11,897 nt of DNA from Bog-756 sp036511155 (GTDB taxonomy: Bacteria; Actinomycetota; Acidimicrobiia; Acidimicrobiales; RAAP-2). Below, in pieces: positions 1-7,173 of the stretch. The notes below the pieces were generated by a model. It saw only the letters and a program-made list of their open reading frames with translations. It searched no databases and had not been told where the DNA came from. Numbering within the stretch: position 1 is the first letter of the stretch; each line of letters begins with the position of its first letter. A program made the translations under genes and the position numbers. Where the stretch lies: the NCBI GenBank assembly GCA_036511155.1, contig DATCCR010000048.1:1-11897 (forward strand), written 5' to 3'.

Positions 1-137
1 ATCGCACCCGACGGCGCGCCGGCGGCCCCGGCGCCCGCCGTGCCGAGCACCAGCCCGGATCCGGCGAGCACGAGCACCACGGAGGCGGCGGTCACGACGA
101 CGCGACTGGTGCGCCCCGGCTTACGGGGCGGGGTCAT
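1..137 (-). CDS. N-terminus of an unrecognised exported or membrane-anchored protein (partial, cut by window edge)
   Basis: Only the first 45 codons are visible, from an ATG at 137; the rest lies beyond base 1. The translation begins MTPPRKPGRTSR, a short basic n-region. A hydrophobic core of about 22 residues follows (VVVTAASVVLVLAGSGLVLG), then a small-residue stretch with AGA/AAGA signatures that could hold a signal peptidase I site. This is the layout of a Sec signal peptide or a single N-terminal membrane anchor. The gene follows rarA by 52 bases in the same direction, so it could be co-transcribed. A GGGTGA lies just upstream of the ATG and is at best a weak ribosome binding site. The family cannot be named from this fragment. 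Reading frame and start are fairly secure; function is unknown. Confidence 0.6.
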   Translation of the reverse strand, partial: MTPPRKPGRTSRVVVTAASVVLVLAGSGLVLGTAGAGAAGAPSGA

Positions 138-189
138 GTTCACCCGTGCAGTCTGGCGCAACCGCAGGTGGGAGTGGGTGCAGGGGCCG

Positions 190-1548
190 TCACGACTCGA
201 CGGTCCGGTCGTCCGGGGCAGCCCCGGCTCCCCCTTCGCCCGATCCCTCGACATCCGGACCGCCCCCACCCCGCAGGCGCCGCAGCCGCTCGGCCACCAC
301 CGCCTCGTGGCCCCGGTCGCTCGGCTCGTAGTACCGGTGCCCGGCGATGGACGCCGGCCGGTACTCCTGGTCCACGTAGGCGTCCGGGTGGTCGTGGGGG
401 TAGGCGTAGCCCTCGCCGTGGCCGATGGTGGCCGCACTGCGGTAGTGCGCGTCGCGCAGGTGGGTCGGCACATCGCCCCGGGGGGCCTCGCGAACATCCC
501 GTTGGGCCCGGCCGAGGGCCACGGTCACCCGGTTCGACTTCGGGGCGCAGGCCAGGTGCACCACGGCCTGGGCCAGGTTGAGCTGGGCCTCGGGTAGCCC
601 GACGAATTCGACGGCCCGGGCGGCGGCGTCGGCCACCACCAGGGCGAGCGGGTCGGCCTCGCCCACATCCTCGCTGGCCAGGATGACCAGCCGGCGGGCG
701 ATGAACCGGGCGTCCTCCCCCGACTCGAGCATGCGGGCCAGCCAGTAGAGCCCGGCGTCGGGATCCGAGCCCCGGATCGACTTGATCAGGGCACTCACCT
801 GGTCGTAGTGGTCGTCCTCGCCGTAGTGCTGGAGGCGGGTGTGGCGGGCCCGCTCTACGTCCTCGAGCGTCACCGGCCGCTCCCCCGCCAGGGCCAGGGC
901 GACCTCGAGCGTGGTGAGCACGGCCCGGGCGTCGCCGTCGGCCAGCCCGACCAGGGCGGCCACGGCATCGGAATCGGCCGAGGCCTCCTCGGCCGCCAGT
1001 CCGCGGGCCACCACCTCGGCCAGCTCCTCGTCGGTGAGGGGCTCCAGGCGCCACAGGGTGGACCGGGACAGCAGGGGCGCGTTGACCTCGAAGAACGGGT
1101 TCTCGGTGGTGGCGCCGATGAGCACCAGCAGGCCCTCTTCCACCGAAGGGAGCAGGGCGTCCTGCTGGGACCGGTTGAACCGGTGCACCTCGTCGAGGAA
1201 GAGGATGGTCCCCCGCCCTTGCTCGCCGAGCAGGCGGCGGGCACCCTCGACCACCTCCCGGACGTCCTTCACCCCGGCCGTCACCGCAGACAGCGGGACG
1301 AAGTGCTTGGACGTGGCCGTGGCCACCACCGTGGCCAGTGTGGTCTTGCCCGTGCCCGGTGGGCCCCACAGGATGGCCGACGTCAGCCGGTCCGACTCGA
1401 TGAGGGCCCGCAGCGGGGCGCCGGGGCCGACGAGGTGGCGCTGGCCGACGATGTCGTCGAGGGTGTGCGGCCGCATCCGTGCCGCCAGGGGTGCCCGCGA
1501 TGCCAGACGGTCGGCGGCAGCGCCGGAGAAGAGGTCCTCGCCGGCCAC
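190..1548 (-). CDS. rarA: Replication-associated recombination protein A (RarA/MgsA), AAA+ ATPase
   Basis: This 452-residue protein has the usual length of the RarA/MgsA/WRNIP1 family, ATPases related to clamp loaders that act at stalled replication forks in the cytoplasm. Visible motifs are the N-terminal MRPHTLDDIVGQ box (25-36), Walker A GPPGTGKT (62-69), Walker B ILFLDEVH (115-122), sensor 1 GATTEN (145-150) and an SR pair for the arginine finger (161-162). The C-terminal half contains the family signature YRPASIAGHRYYEPSDRG. The last 25 or so residues are Gly/Asp-rich and look disordered. The start is a GTG at 1548, seven bases after the aspS stop, with only a weak purine run (TGAGCGGACG) ahead, so translational coupling to aspS is likely. 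The aspS-rarA pair is common in actinobacteria. Nothing appears broken. Confidence 0.95.
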   Translation of the reverse strand: MAGEDLFSGAAADRLASRAPLAARMRPHTLDDIVGQRHLVGPGAPLRALIESDRLTSAILWGPPGTGKTTLATVVATATSKHFVPLSAVTAGVKDVREVVEGARRLLGEQGRGTILFLDEVHRFNRSQQDALLPSVEEGLLVLIGATTENPFFEVNAPLLSRSTLWRLEPLTDEELAEVVARGLAAEEASADSDAVAALVGLADGDARAVLTTLEVALALAGERPVTLEDVERARHTRLQHYGEDDHYDQVSALIKSIRGSDPDAGLYWLARMLESGEDARFIARRLVILASEDVGEADPLALVVADAAARAVEFVGLPEAQLNLAQAVVHLACAPKSNRVTVALGRAQRDVREAPRGDVPTHLRDAHYRSAATIGHGEGYAYPHDHPDAYVDQEYRPASIAGHRYYEPSDRGHEAVVAERLRRLRGGGGPDVEGSGEGGAGAAPDDRTVES

Positions 1549-1555
1549 CGTCCGC

Positions 1556-3337
1556 TCAGTCCAGCTTCTTCGGGATGGGCTGGAGGCCGAGGTCCCGCAA
1601 CGCGTTGGGGGCGATCGGCTTCGGGGCGTCGGTCATCGGGTCCCAGCCGGACTGCGTCTTCGGGAAGGCGATGACCTCGCGGATGTTGTCCTCGCCGGCG
1701 AAGATGGCCACCAGCCGGTCGAGACCGACGGCGAAGCCGGCGTGAGGCGGGGCCCCGAACCGGAACGCCCCGAGGAGGAACCCGAACCGGGACGACGCTT
1801 CCTCGTCGCTGATCCCGAGCACGCTGAAGATCCGGCTCTGGATGTCGGCCCGGTGGACACGGACGCTGCCCGAGCCGAGCTCCCAGCCGTTCAACACCAG
1901 GTCGTAGGCCTGGCTCCGGACAGACGCCGGGTCGGACTCGAGCCGGTCGAGGTCGTCGGCGTGGGGCATGGTGAACGGGTGGTGGGCGGAGACGGGGTGG
2001 CCCTCGTCGTCGACACCGTCGAACATCGGGAAGTCGACCACCCACAGGTACCGGTACGGACCCTCGGACACCGGACGGCCACCGAGCTCGACCCGCAGGG
2101 CACCCAGCACGTGGCAGGTCAGCCGGTACTCGTCGGCCACGGTGAGGATCAGGTCGCCGACCGTCGCCCCCGTCGTGGCGACCAGTCCGGCCTTCTCGTC
2201 GTCGGACAGGAACTTGGCCACCGGCGAGTCGACGTCGGTCCCGCCGCCCTCGCCCTCGACCACCCGGAACCAGGCCAGGCCCTTGGCCCCGAGCGCCTTG
2301 GCCCGGTCGGTCAGGGTGTCGAGGCGGGAGCGGGTGGCCGTCGCCCCGTCCTCCACCACCACGGCCTTGACGCACGGTGCGGCGAACGCCCGGAATTCGG
2401 TGGTGGCGAAGACCTCGGTCAGGTCGACCAGCTCCATGCCGAACCGGATGTCGGGCTTGTCGGTGCCGTACCGGTCCATGGCCTCGGCCCACGTCATCCG
2501 GGGCACGTCACCCGGGCGCTCGCCGGTGACGGCCTCGGCCGCGTCGAGCACGGCCTCGGACACGAAGCCGAGGATGTCCTCCTGGTCCACGAAGGACGCC
2601 TCGATGTCGAGCTGGGAGAACTCGAACTGCCGGTCGGCCCGCAGGTCCTCGTCGCGCAGACAGCGGGCGATCTGGTAGTAGCGATCGACGCCGGCCACCA
2701 TCAGCAGCTGCTTGGCCAGCTGGGGGCTCTGGGGCAGGACGTAGCACGAGCCGTGGTGCAGCCGGCTGGGCACGGCGAACTCCCGGGCGCCCTCGGGGGT
2801 CGGGGCCCACAGCAGCGGGGTCTCGACCTCCACGAATCCCTGGCGGTCCATGGCCGACCGCAACGACCCGTTGACCTTGGCCCGCAGCCGCAGGTTGGCC
2901 TGCATCTTGGGCCGGCGCAGGTCGACGAAACGGTGCTTGAGGCGGATGACCTCGTCGACGTCGACCCGGTCGTCCACGGCGAACGGCGGCGGCTCGGCGG
3001 CGTTCAGCAGGGTGACGGTGCACTCCCCCAGCTCGACCTCGCCGGTCGGCAGGTCGGGGTTGCCGGTGCCCCCGGGCCGGAGGCGGACGGTGCCCTCGAC
3101 GGCCACCACGTACTCGCTCCGGACATCCACGGTGCCCGGGACCACGCACTGGATGATGCCGGTGTGGTCCCGCAGGTCGATGAAGGCGAGGTGCTCCCCG
3201 TGCTCGCGGCGCTTGGCCACCCAGCCGCACACGGTCACCGTGCGGCCCACGTCGGCGGCCCGCAGCGTCCCGCACAGGTCGGTCCGCAGCGAGGTGGCCC
3301 CGGGGGACGGGGTGGGGGTCTCGGGGGGAACGGTCAC
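1556..3337 (-). CDS. aspS: Aspartate--tRNA ligase, probably non-discriminating (Asp/Asn)
   Basis: This 593-residue class IIb synthetase has the bacterial AspRS layout. An OB-fold anticodon-binding domain spans about 17-120. Motif 1 lies around GFVEVETPLL (168-177) with the flexible-loop TPEGAREF following. Motif 2 is CLRDEDLRADRQFEFSQLD (226-244). A bacterial GAD insertion covers about 300-430 and motif 3 is GLDRL (538-542). It joins Asp to tRNA using ATP. His46 (in REHGEH) and Gly90 (in RLRPGGTG) align by eye with P. aeruginosa AspRS His31 and Gly83. In E. coli these positions are Leu and Lys. His/Gly is the pair linked to relaxed recognition of tRNA-Asn. The start is GTG at 3337 behind a good Shine-Dalgarno AAAGGA. 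Residues 1-16 are a Pro/Thr-rich extension. The gene sits 25 bases after hisS. Confidence 0.97.
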   Translation of the reverse strand: MTVPPETPTPSPGATSLRTDLCGTLRAADVGRTVTVCGWVAKRREHGEHLAFIDLRDHTGIIQCVVPGTVDVRSEYVVAVEGTVRLRPGGTGNPDLPTGEVELGECTVTLLNAAEPPPFAVDDRVDVDEVIRLKHRFVDLRRPKMQANLRLRAKVNGSLRSAMDRQGFVEVETPLLWAPTPEGAREFAVPSRLHHGSCYVLPQSPQLAKQLLMVAGVDRYYQIARCLRDEDLRADRQFEFSQLDIEASFVDQEDILGFVSEAVLDAAEAVTGERPGDVPRMTWAEAMDRYGTDKPDIRFGMELVDLTEVFATTEFRAFAAPCVKAVVVEDGATATRSRLDTLTDRAKALGAKGLAWFRVVEGEGGGTDVDSPVAKFLSDDEKAGLVATTGATVGDLILTVADEYRLTCHVLGALRVELGGRPVSEGPYRYLWVVDFPMFDGVDDEGHPVSAHHPFTMPHADDLDRLESDPASVRSQAYDLVLNGWELGSGSVRVHRADIQSRIFSVLGISDEEASSRFGFLLGAFRFGAPPHAGFAVGLDRLVAIFAGEDNIREVIAFPKTQSGWDPMTDAPKPIAPNALRDLGLQPIPKKLD

Positions 3338-3343
3338 GTCGGG

Positions 3344-3349
3344 TCCTTT
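3344..3349 (-). promoter_or_regulatory. Shine-Dalgarno site of aspS
   Basis: AAAGGA on the minus strand lies six bases before the GTG start at 3337. It is the clearest ribosome binding site in the window and fixes the aspS start. It suggests aspS is initiated independently rather than by coupling to hisS. Confidence 0.75.
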
Positions 3350-3362
3350 CGTCGTGCCCCGG

Positions 3363-4646
3363 TCACGGGGCGGGGAGGGCGTCCGAGCCGCTCCGCACGG
3401 CGTCGACCACCTCGGCGACCGGCACGGTCCGCTGGTCGCCCTCGCCCCGCAGCGGCCGGAGTGACACCGTACCCGAGGCGGCCTCGTCCGGACCCACGAT
3501 GAGCACCCACCGGGCGCCGGACTTGTCGGCCACCTTGAACTGGGCCTTCATCGACCGGTCGTCGAACGCCCGGTCGGCGGACAGGCCGGCGGCCCGCAGG
3601 GCGGCCGTGAGGTCGCGGGCCGCTGCCCCACCGGTGGTGTCGACCACGAAGGCGTCGAGGGGGGCGGGGTCGACGGCAAAGACGCCCTCGGCGTCACAGG
3701 CCAGCAGGATCCGTTCGATGCCCATACCGAAGCCGATGCCCGGGGTGGGCGGCCCGCCCAGCATCTCCACCAGGCCGTCGTAGCGCCCGCCGCCGCCGAT
3801 CCCGTTCTGGGCCGACTCGAGGGCGGTCGAGGCGAACTCGAACGTGGTGCGGCAGTAGTAGTCGAAGCCCCGGACCAGTCTGTGGTCGAGTTCGTAGCCC
3901 ACACCCAGGGCATCGAGGCCCGCGCACACCCGGGCGAAGTGGGCGGCGCACTCGTCGCACAGGTGCTCCACGAAGCCCGGCGCCCCGTCCGTCGCCTCTC
4001 GGCAGGCCGGGCGTTTGCAGTCGAGGGCGCGGAGCGGGTTGGCTTCGAGCCGCTCCCGGTGCTCGTCGCACAGCTGGTCGCGCCGGTCGGTCAGGTAGGC
4101 GGTCAGCAGCTCGAGGTAGGCCGGACGGCAGGTGTCGTCGCCCATGGAGTTGATGCGCAGCCCGAAGTCCGCCAGGCCCAGCGAGCGGAAGAACCCGTCG
4201 GCCAGGGCCACCACCTCGACGTCGAGGTCGGGGTCGGATGGCCCGAGCGCCTCCACGCCCAGCTGGTGGTGCTGGCGGTAGCGGCCGGCCTGGGGGCGCT
4301 CGTAGCGGAAGGCGGGCGTGGCGTACCACGCCTTCCACGGAAGGGGCGGGCGGTGCTGCACCCAGGCCCGGACCATGGGGGCGGTGCCCTCGGGCCGCAG
4401 CGCCAGGGTACGTCCGCCCCGGTCCTCGAACTCGTACATCTCCTTGCCGACCACGTCGCTGCCCTCGCCGATGCCCCGGCGGAAGACCTTCACGTCCTCG
4501 AAGATCGGGGTGTGGGCCAGCCCGTAGCCGGCCCGTTCGACATGCCCGGCGAACAGGGCCAGCAGGGCCTCCCACCGGGTCGACTCGGGCCACAGGACGT
4601 CGTGGGTGCCGCTCGGGGCGCGCGCGGCCAGGGTCTTGTCGGCCAC
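3363..4646 (-). CDS. hisS: Histidine--tRNA ligase
   Basis: This 427-residue class IIa synthetase attaches His to tRNA-His in the cytoplasm. The N-terminus has the typical PSGTHDVLWPES entry (11-22). Motif 2 includes LRPEGTAP (83-90) and AFRYERPQAGRYRQHHQ (112-128). The HisA signature LVRGFDYYCRTTFE lies at 257-270, GGGGRYDGL at 284-292, and motif 3 GIGFGMGIERI at 303-313. The C-terminal anticodon-binding (HGTP) domain runs from about 330 to 420. The insertion domain has four cysteines (210, 215, 230, 233) that could hold a metal. The start is GTG at 4646, six bases past the rel stop, with GAAGGA ten bases upstream inside the end of rel. Adjacent Rel responds to uncharged tRNA, so the context is amino-acid supply and charging. 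Confidence 0.97.
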   Translation of the reverse strand: MADKTLAARAPSGTHDVLWPESTRWEALLALFAGHVERAGYGLAHTPIFEDVKVFRRGIGEGSDVVGKEMYEFEDRGGRTLALRPEGTAPMVRAWVQHRPPLPWKAWYATPAFRYERPQAGRYRQHHQLGVEALGPSDPDLDVEVVALADGFFRSLGLADFGLRINSMGDDTCRPAYLELLTAYLTDRRDQLCDEHRERLEANPLRALDCKRPACREATDGAPGFVEHLCDECAAHFARVCAGLDALGVGYELDHRLVRGFDYYCRTTFEFASTALESAQNGIGGGGRYDGLVEMLGGPPTPGIGFGMGIERILLACDAEGVFAVDPAPLDAFVVDTTGGAAARDLTAALRAAGLSADRAFDDRSMKAQFKVADKSGARWVLIVGPDEAASGTVSLRPLRGEGDQRTVPVAEVVDAVRSGSDALPAP

Positions 4647-4652
4647 GGGGGT

Positions 4653-7097
4653 TCAGTCCTTCTTTCCGGGGAGGATCCGGTACACGTCGTACACGGCATC
4701 GAGATGGCGGATGAGGTTCAGCACCGACTCGAGGTGGGCCGGGTCGGCGAGCTCCACGTCGAAGCGCATCCGGCTGATCCGGTGGGCGTCGGTCTGGGTG
4801 TTGGCGCTGACGATGTTGAGATGGTGCTCGGACACCACCTTGGTGACGTCGGCCAGCAGGCGGGACCGGTCGATGGCCACCACCTCGATGGTGGCCACGA
4901 ACACGCTGGACGACCGGTGGTCCCACTCGACCTCGATCAGGCGCTCGCGGGACCGGCTGGCCAGCGAGGCGGCGTTGGCGCAGTCGGCCCGGTGGACCGA
5001 CACCCCCCGGCCCCGGGTCACGAAGCCGATGATCTCGTCGCCGGGCACGGGGGTACAGCAGCGCGACAGCCGGACCATCATGTCGTCGAGGCCCTCGACG
5101 TAGACGCCGACCGACGAACCCTTGCCCGGGCGGGCGGTGATGTGCTGCTGGCGGGCGGTGACCGGCAGCTGCTCCTCGAACACCCCGCCCCGCAGGTCGC
5201 GCAGGATGCGCTGGGTGACGGCCCGCGCGCTGATGCGGTTGTCGCCGATGGCGGCGTGCAGGGCTTCCACGTCGGCGTAGTTCATCGACTCGGCCAGCGT
5301 GGTCAACGTGTTGTCGGAGGCCAGCTTCTGGACCGGCAGCCCCTCGCGCCGCAGCTCCTTGATCAGCTCGTCACGCCCGAGCTCGATGGCATCTTCGCGC
5401 CGCTCCTTCGAGAACCACTGACGGATCTTGGAGCGGGCCCGCGACGAGGCCACCATGTGAAGCCAGTCACGGGACGGCCCGGCCGTTTCCGCCTTGGAGG
5501 TGAAGATCTCCACGGTGTCGGCGGAGTTGAGCCGGGTGTCGAGGGGGACGAGGCGCCCGTTGACCTTGGCCCCGATGCACTTGTGGCCGACCTCGGTGTG
5601 GATGGAGTACGCGAAGTCGACCGGGGTGGCGTTGGCGGCCAGGGCGATGACCTTGCCCTTGGGGGTGAAGACGTAGACCTCGTCCTCCTCGAGGTCGAGC
5701 TTCAGCGCTTCGAGGAACTCGATCGGGTCGGTCGTCTCGTTCTGGAAGTCGACGATGCGCTGCATCCACTCGACCTCGGCCGTGGTGGACGACGTCTCCT
5801 TGGCCAGGGCCAGGCGCTCGGCCCTGCGGTCCCGCTCGACCATCTCGGCCCGCTGGGCCGGGGTCATGGCCGACGACTTCTTGTCGGACTTCGCCTTCCC
5901 GTCCTTGCCCCTCTTGGCGCGGGTGCCGGTGCCGCCGGTGTCGGCCCGCGGGCCGTGGCTGGCGTCGGACCGGCTGCCGCCCTCCTTGTAGTTCCAGTGG
6001 GCGGCGATGCCGTACTCGGCGCGGCGGTGCATCTCGTGGGTCCGGACCTGGACCTCGATGGGCTTGCCGTCCAGCCCGATGACCGTGGTGTGGAGCGACT
6101 GGTAGAGGTTGAATTTCGGGGAGTTGATGTAGTCCTTGAAACGGCCCTGGACCGGTGGCCAGATGGCGTGGATCGACCCGAGGGCGGCCCAGCAGTCCTT
6201 CTCCGACTCGACGATGACCCGGATGCCGACCAGGTCGTAGAGCTCGTCGAACTCCTTACCGCGGACGACCATCTTTTCGTAGATGCTCCACAGGTGCTTC
6301 GGGCGGCCGGTCACCTCGGCGTTGACCGCAGAGGCGACCAGGCGCTCGCGTACGGACACCAGGACCCGGGCCAGGAACTCGTCGCGCAGCGGGGCCCGGC
6401 TGGCCACCATCTGCTCGATCTCCGTGTAGCGCTTGGGGTGGAGGGTGGCGAAGGCCAGGTCCTCGAGCTGCCACTTCACGCCCTGGATCCCGAGCCGGTG
6501 GGCCAGCGGGGCGTAGATGTCGAGGGTCTCCTGGGCCGTGCGGCGCTGCTTCCACTCGGGCATGACCGACAGCGTCCGCATGTTGTGGAGCCGGTCGGCC
6601 AGCTTGATGATCAGGACCCTCCAGTCGTCGGCCATGGCCACGAGCATCTTGCGCACCGTGGCCGCCTGCTGGGCCTCCTTGGAGTCGAACTGGAGCCGGT
6701 CGAGCTTGGTGACACCCTCGACGATGAGGGCGACGTCGGGCCCGAAGTCGCGGTCGATGATCTCGGTGGTGACCCCGGTGTCCTCCACGGCGTCGTGCAG
6801 CAGGGCGGCGGCCACCGTCTGGGCGTCGAGGCCCAGGTCGGCGACGATGCCGGCCACGGCGATCGGGTGGGTGATGTAGGGCTCGCCCGACCGCCGGGTC
6901 TGCCCGGCATGGGCCAAGGTGGCCGTCTCGGCCGCCCGCACGATCATCGAGGTGTCGTCCCCCGGGTGGCGCCGCAGGAAGGCGGCCAGGACCGGGCCGA
7001 GCAGCTCCGCCTCGGCGGCGGGCAGCGACGAGTCGGCCAGGCTGTCATCGGCTGCGTCGGTGGGCCCCTCCGCGGGGACAGGGGTGGCCAGGGCCAT
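4653..7097 (-). CDS. relA: Bifunctional (p)ppGpp synthetase/hydrolase (Rel/RSH)
   Basis: This 814-residue long RSH enzyme makes ppGpp from GTP/GDP and ATP and hydrolyses it. The HD hydrolase domain (about 45-200) has H63, HD at 101-102, ED at 105-106 and KLADRLHN (165-172). The synthetase domain (about 240-370) has D288, Y332 in YQSLHTTV and E348. The RFKD motif (319-322) is the RxKD form of bifunctional enzymes, not the ExDD form of RelA-only proteins. TGS follows at about 472-535 (VYVFTPKGKVIALAA), then a helical region, a Cys-containing ribosome-contact segment (SRCCTPVPGDEI, 678-689) and a C-terminal ACT domain (about 733-805). A Lys-rich insertion separates synthetase and TGS (about 371-440). 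The ATG at 7097 has no good Shine-Dalgarno; a -10-like TACCGT lies six bases ahead. It is 76 bases after secF. Common actinobacterial names are rel and relA. Confidence 0.97.
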   Translation of the reverse strand: MALATPVPAEGPTDAADDSLADSSLPAAEAELLGPVLAAFLRRHPGDDTSMIVRAAETATLAHAGQTRRSGEPYITHPIAVAGIVADLGLDAQTVAAALLHDAVEDTGVTTEIIDRDFGPDVALIVEGVTKLDRLQFDSKEAQQAATVRKMLVAMADDWRVLIIKLADRLHNMRTLSVMPEWKQRRTAQETLDIYAPLAHRLGIQGVKWQLEDLAFATLHPKRYTEIEQMVASRAPLRDEFLARVLVSVRERLVASAVNAEVTGRPKHLWSIYEKMVVRGKEFDELYDLVGIRVIVESEKDCWAALGSIHAIWPPVQGRFKDYINSPKFNLYQSLHTTVIGLDGKPIEVQVRTHEMHRRAEYGIAAHWNYKEGGSRSDASHGPRADTGGTGTRAKRGKDGKAKSDKKSSAMTPAQRAEMVERDRRAERLALAKETSSTTAEVEWMQRIVDFQNETTDPIEFLEALKLDLEEDEVYVFTPKGKVIALAANATPVDFAYSIHTEVGHKCIGAKVNGRLVPLDTRLNSADTVEIFTSKAETAGPSRDWLHMVASSRARSKIRQWFSKERREDAIELGRDELIKELRREGLPVQKLASDNTLTTLAESMNYADVEALHAAIGDNRISARAVTQRILRDLRGGVFEEQLPVTARQQHITARPGKGSSVGVYVEGLDDMMVRLSRCCTPVPGDEIIGFVTRGRGVSVHRADCANAASLASRSRERLIEVEWDHRSSSVFVATIEVVAIDRSRLLADVTKVVSEHHLNIVSANTQTDAHRISRMRFDVELADPAHLESVLNLIRHLDAVYDVYRILPGKKD
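4657..4662 (-). promoter_or_regulatory. Shine-Dalgarno site of hisS, inside the end of rel
   Basis: GAAGGA on the minus strand, ten bases before the GTG at 4646, overlaps the last codons of rel. It supports the chosen hisS start and tight co-translation with rel. Confidence 0.6.
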
Positions 7098-7103
7098 GCC
7101 TAC

Positions 7104-7109
7104 ACGGTA
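7104..7109 (-). promoter_or_regulatory. Possible -10 box of a leaderless rel promoter
   Basis: TACCGT on the minus strand fits TANNNT and ends six bases before the A of the rel ATG. That is the spacing seen in actinobacterial leaderless transcripts, and rel lacks a convincing Shine-Dalgarno. No good -35 hexamer is present: ACCGGT lies at a 17-base spacer, within an inverted repeat. Such hexamers also occur by chance. Confidence 0.3.
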
Positions 7110-7118
7110 CCTGGACGG

Positions 7119-7153
7119 GCCGACGGACCGGTACTACCGGCGGTCCGGTCGGC
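7119..7153 (-). terminator. Strong GC-rich hairpin between secF and rel (terminator-like or regulatory)
   Basis: On the minus strand GCCGAC-C-GGACCG (7153-7141) pairs fully with CGGTCC-GTCGGC (7130-7119). This gives a 12-bp stem with one bulged C and a 10-base loop. It begins about 20 bases after the secF stop and ends about 22 bases before the rel ATG. There is no T-run after it, so it is not a classical intrinsic terminator. It could attenuate read-through, protect the secF 3' end, or act on rel expression. A 13-base palindrome (7128-7140) is nested inside. Confidence 0.45.
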
Positions 7154-7173
7154 GGGCGATGTCGGCCCGGAGC

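Noticed and set aside
138..189. CACCC...GGGTG inverted repeat between rarA and the left-edge gene
   Set aside because: Five-base arms with a loop of about 30 bases are weak and expected by chance.
140..1369. A minus-strand frame of about 409 codons overlapping rarA
   Set aside because: It is a frame shift of rarA with Gly/Arg/Pro-rich sequence. The frame at 190-1548 has all the RarA motifs and no interruption.
839..3502. A plus-strand open frame of 887 codons opposite rarA and aspS
   Set aside because: Same reasoning: antisense to conserved genes, biased composition, no domain visible. Its length follows from codon-position GC bias.
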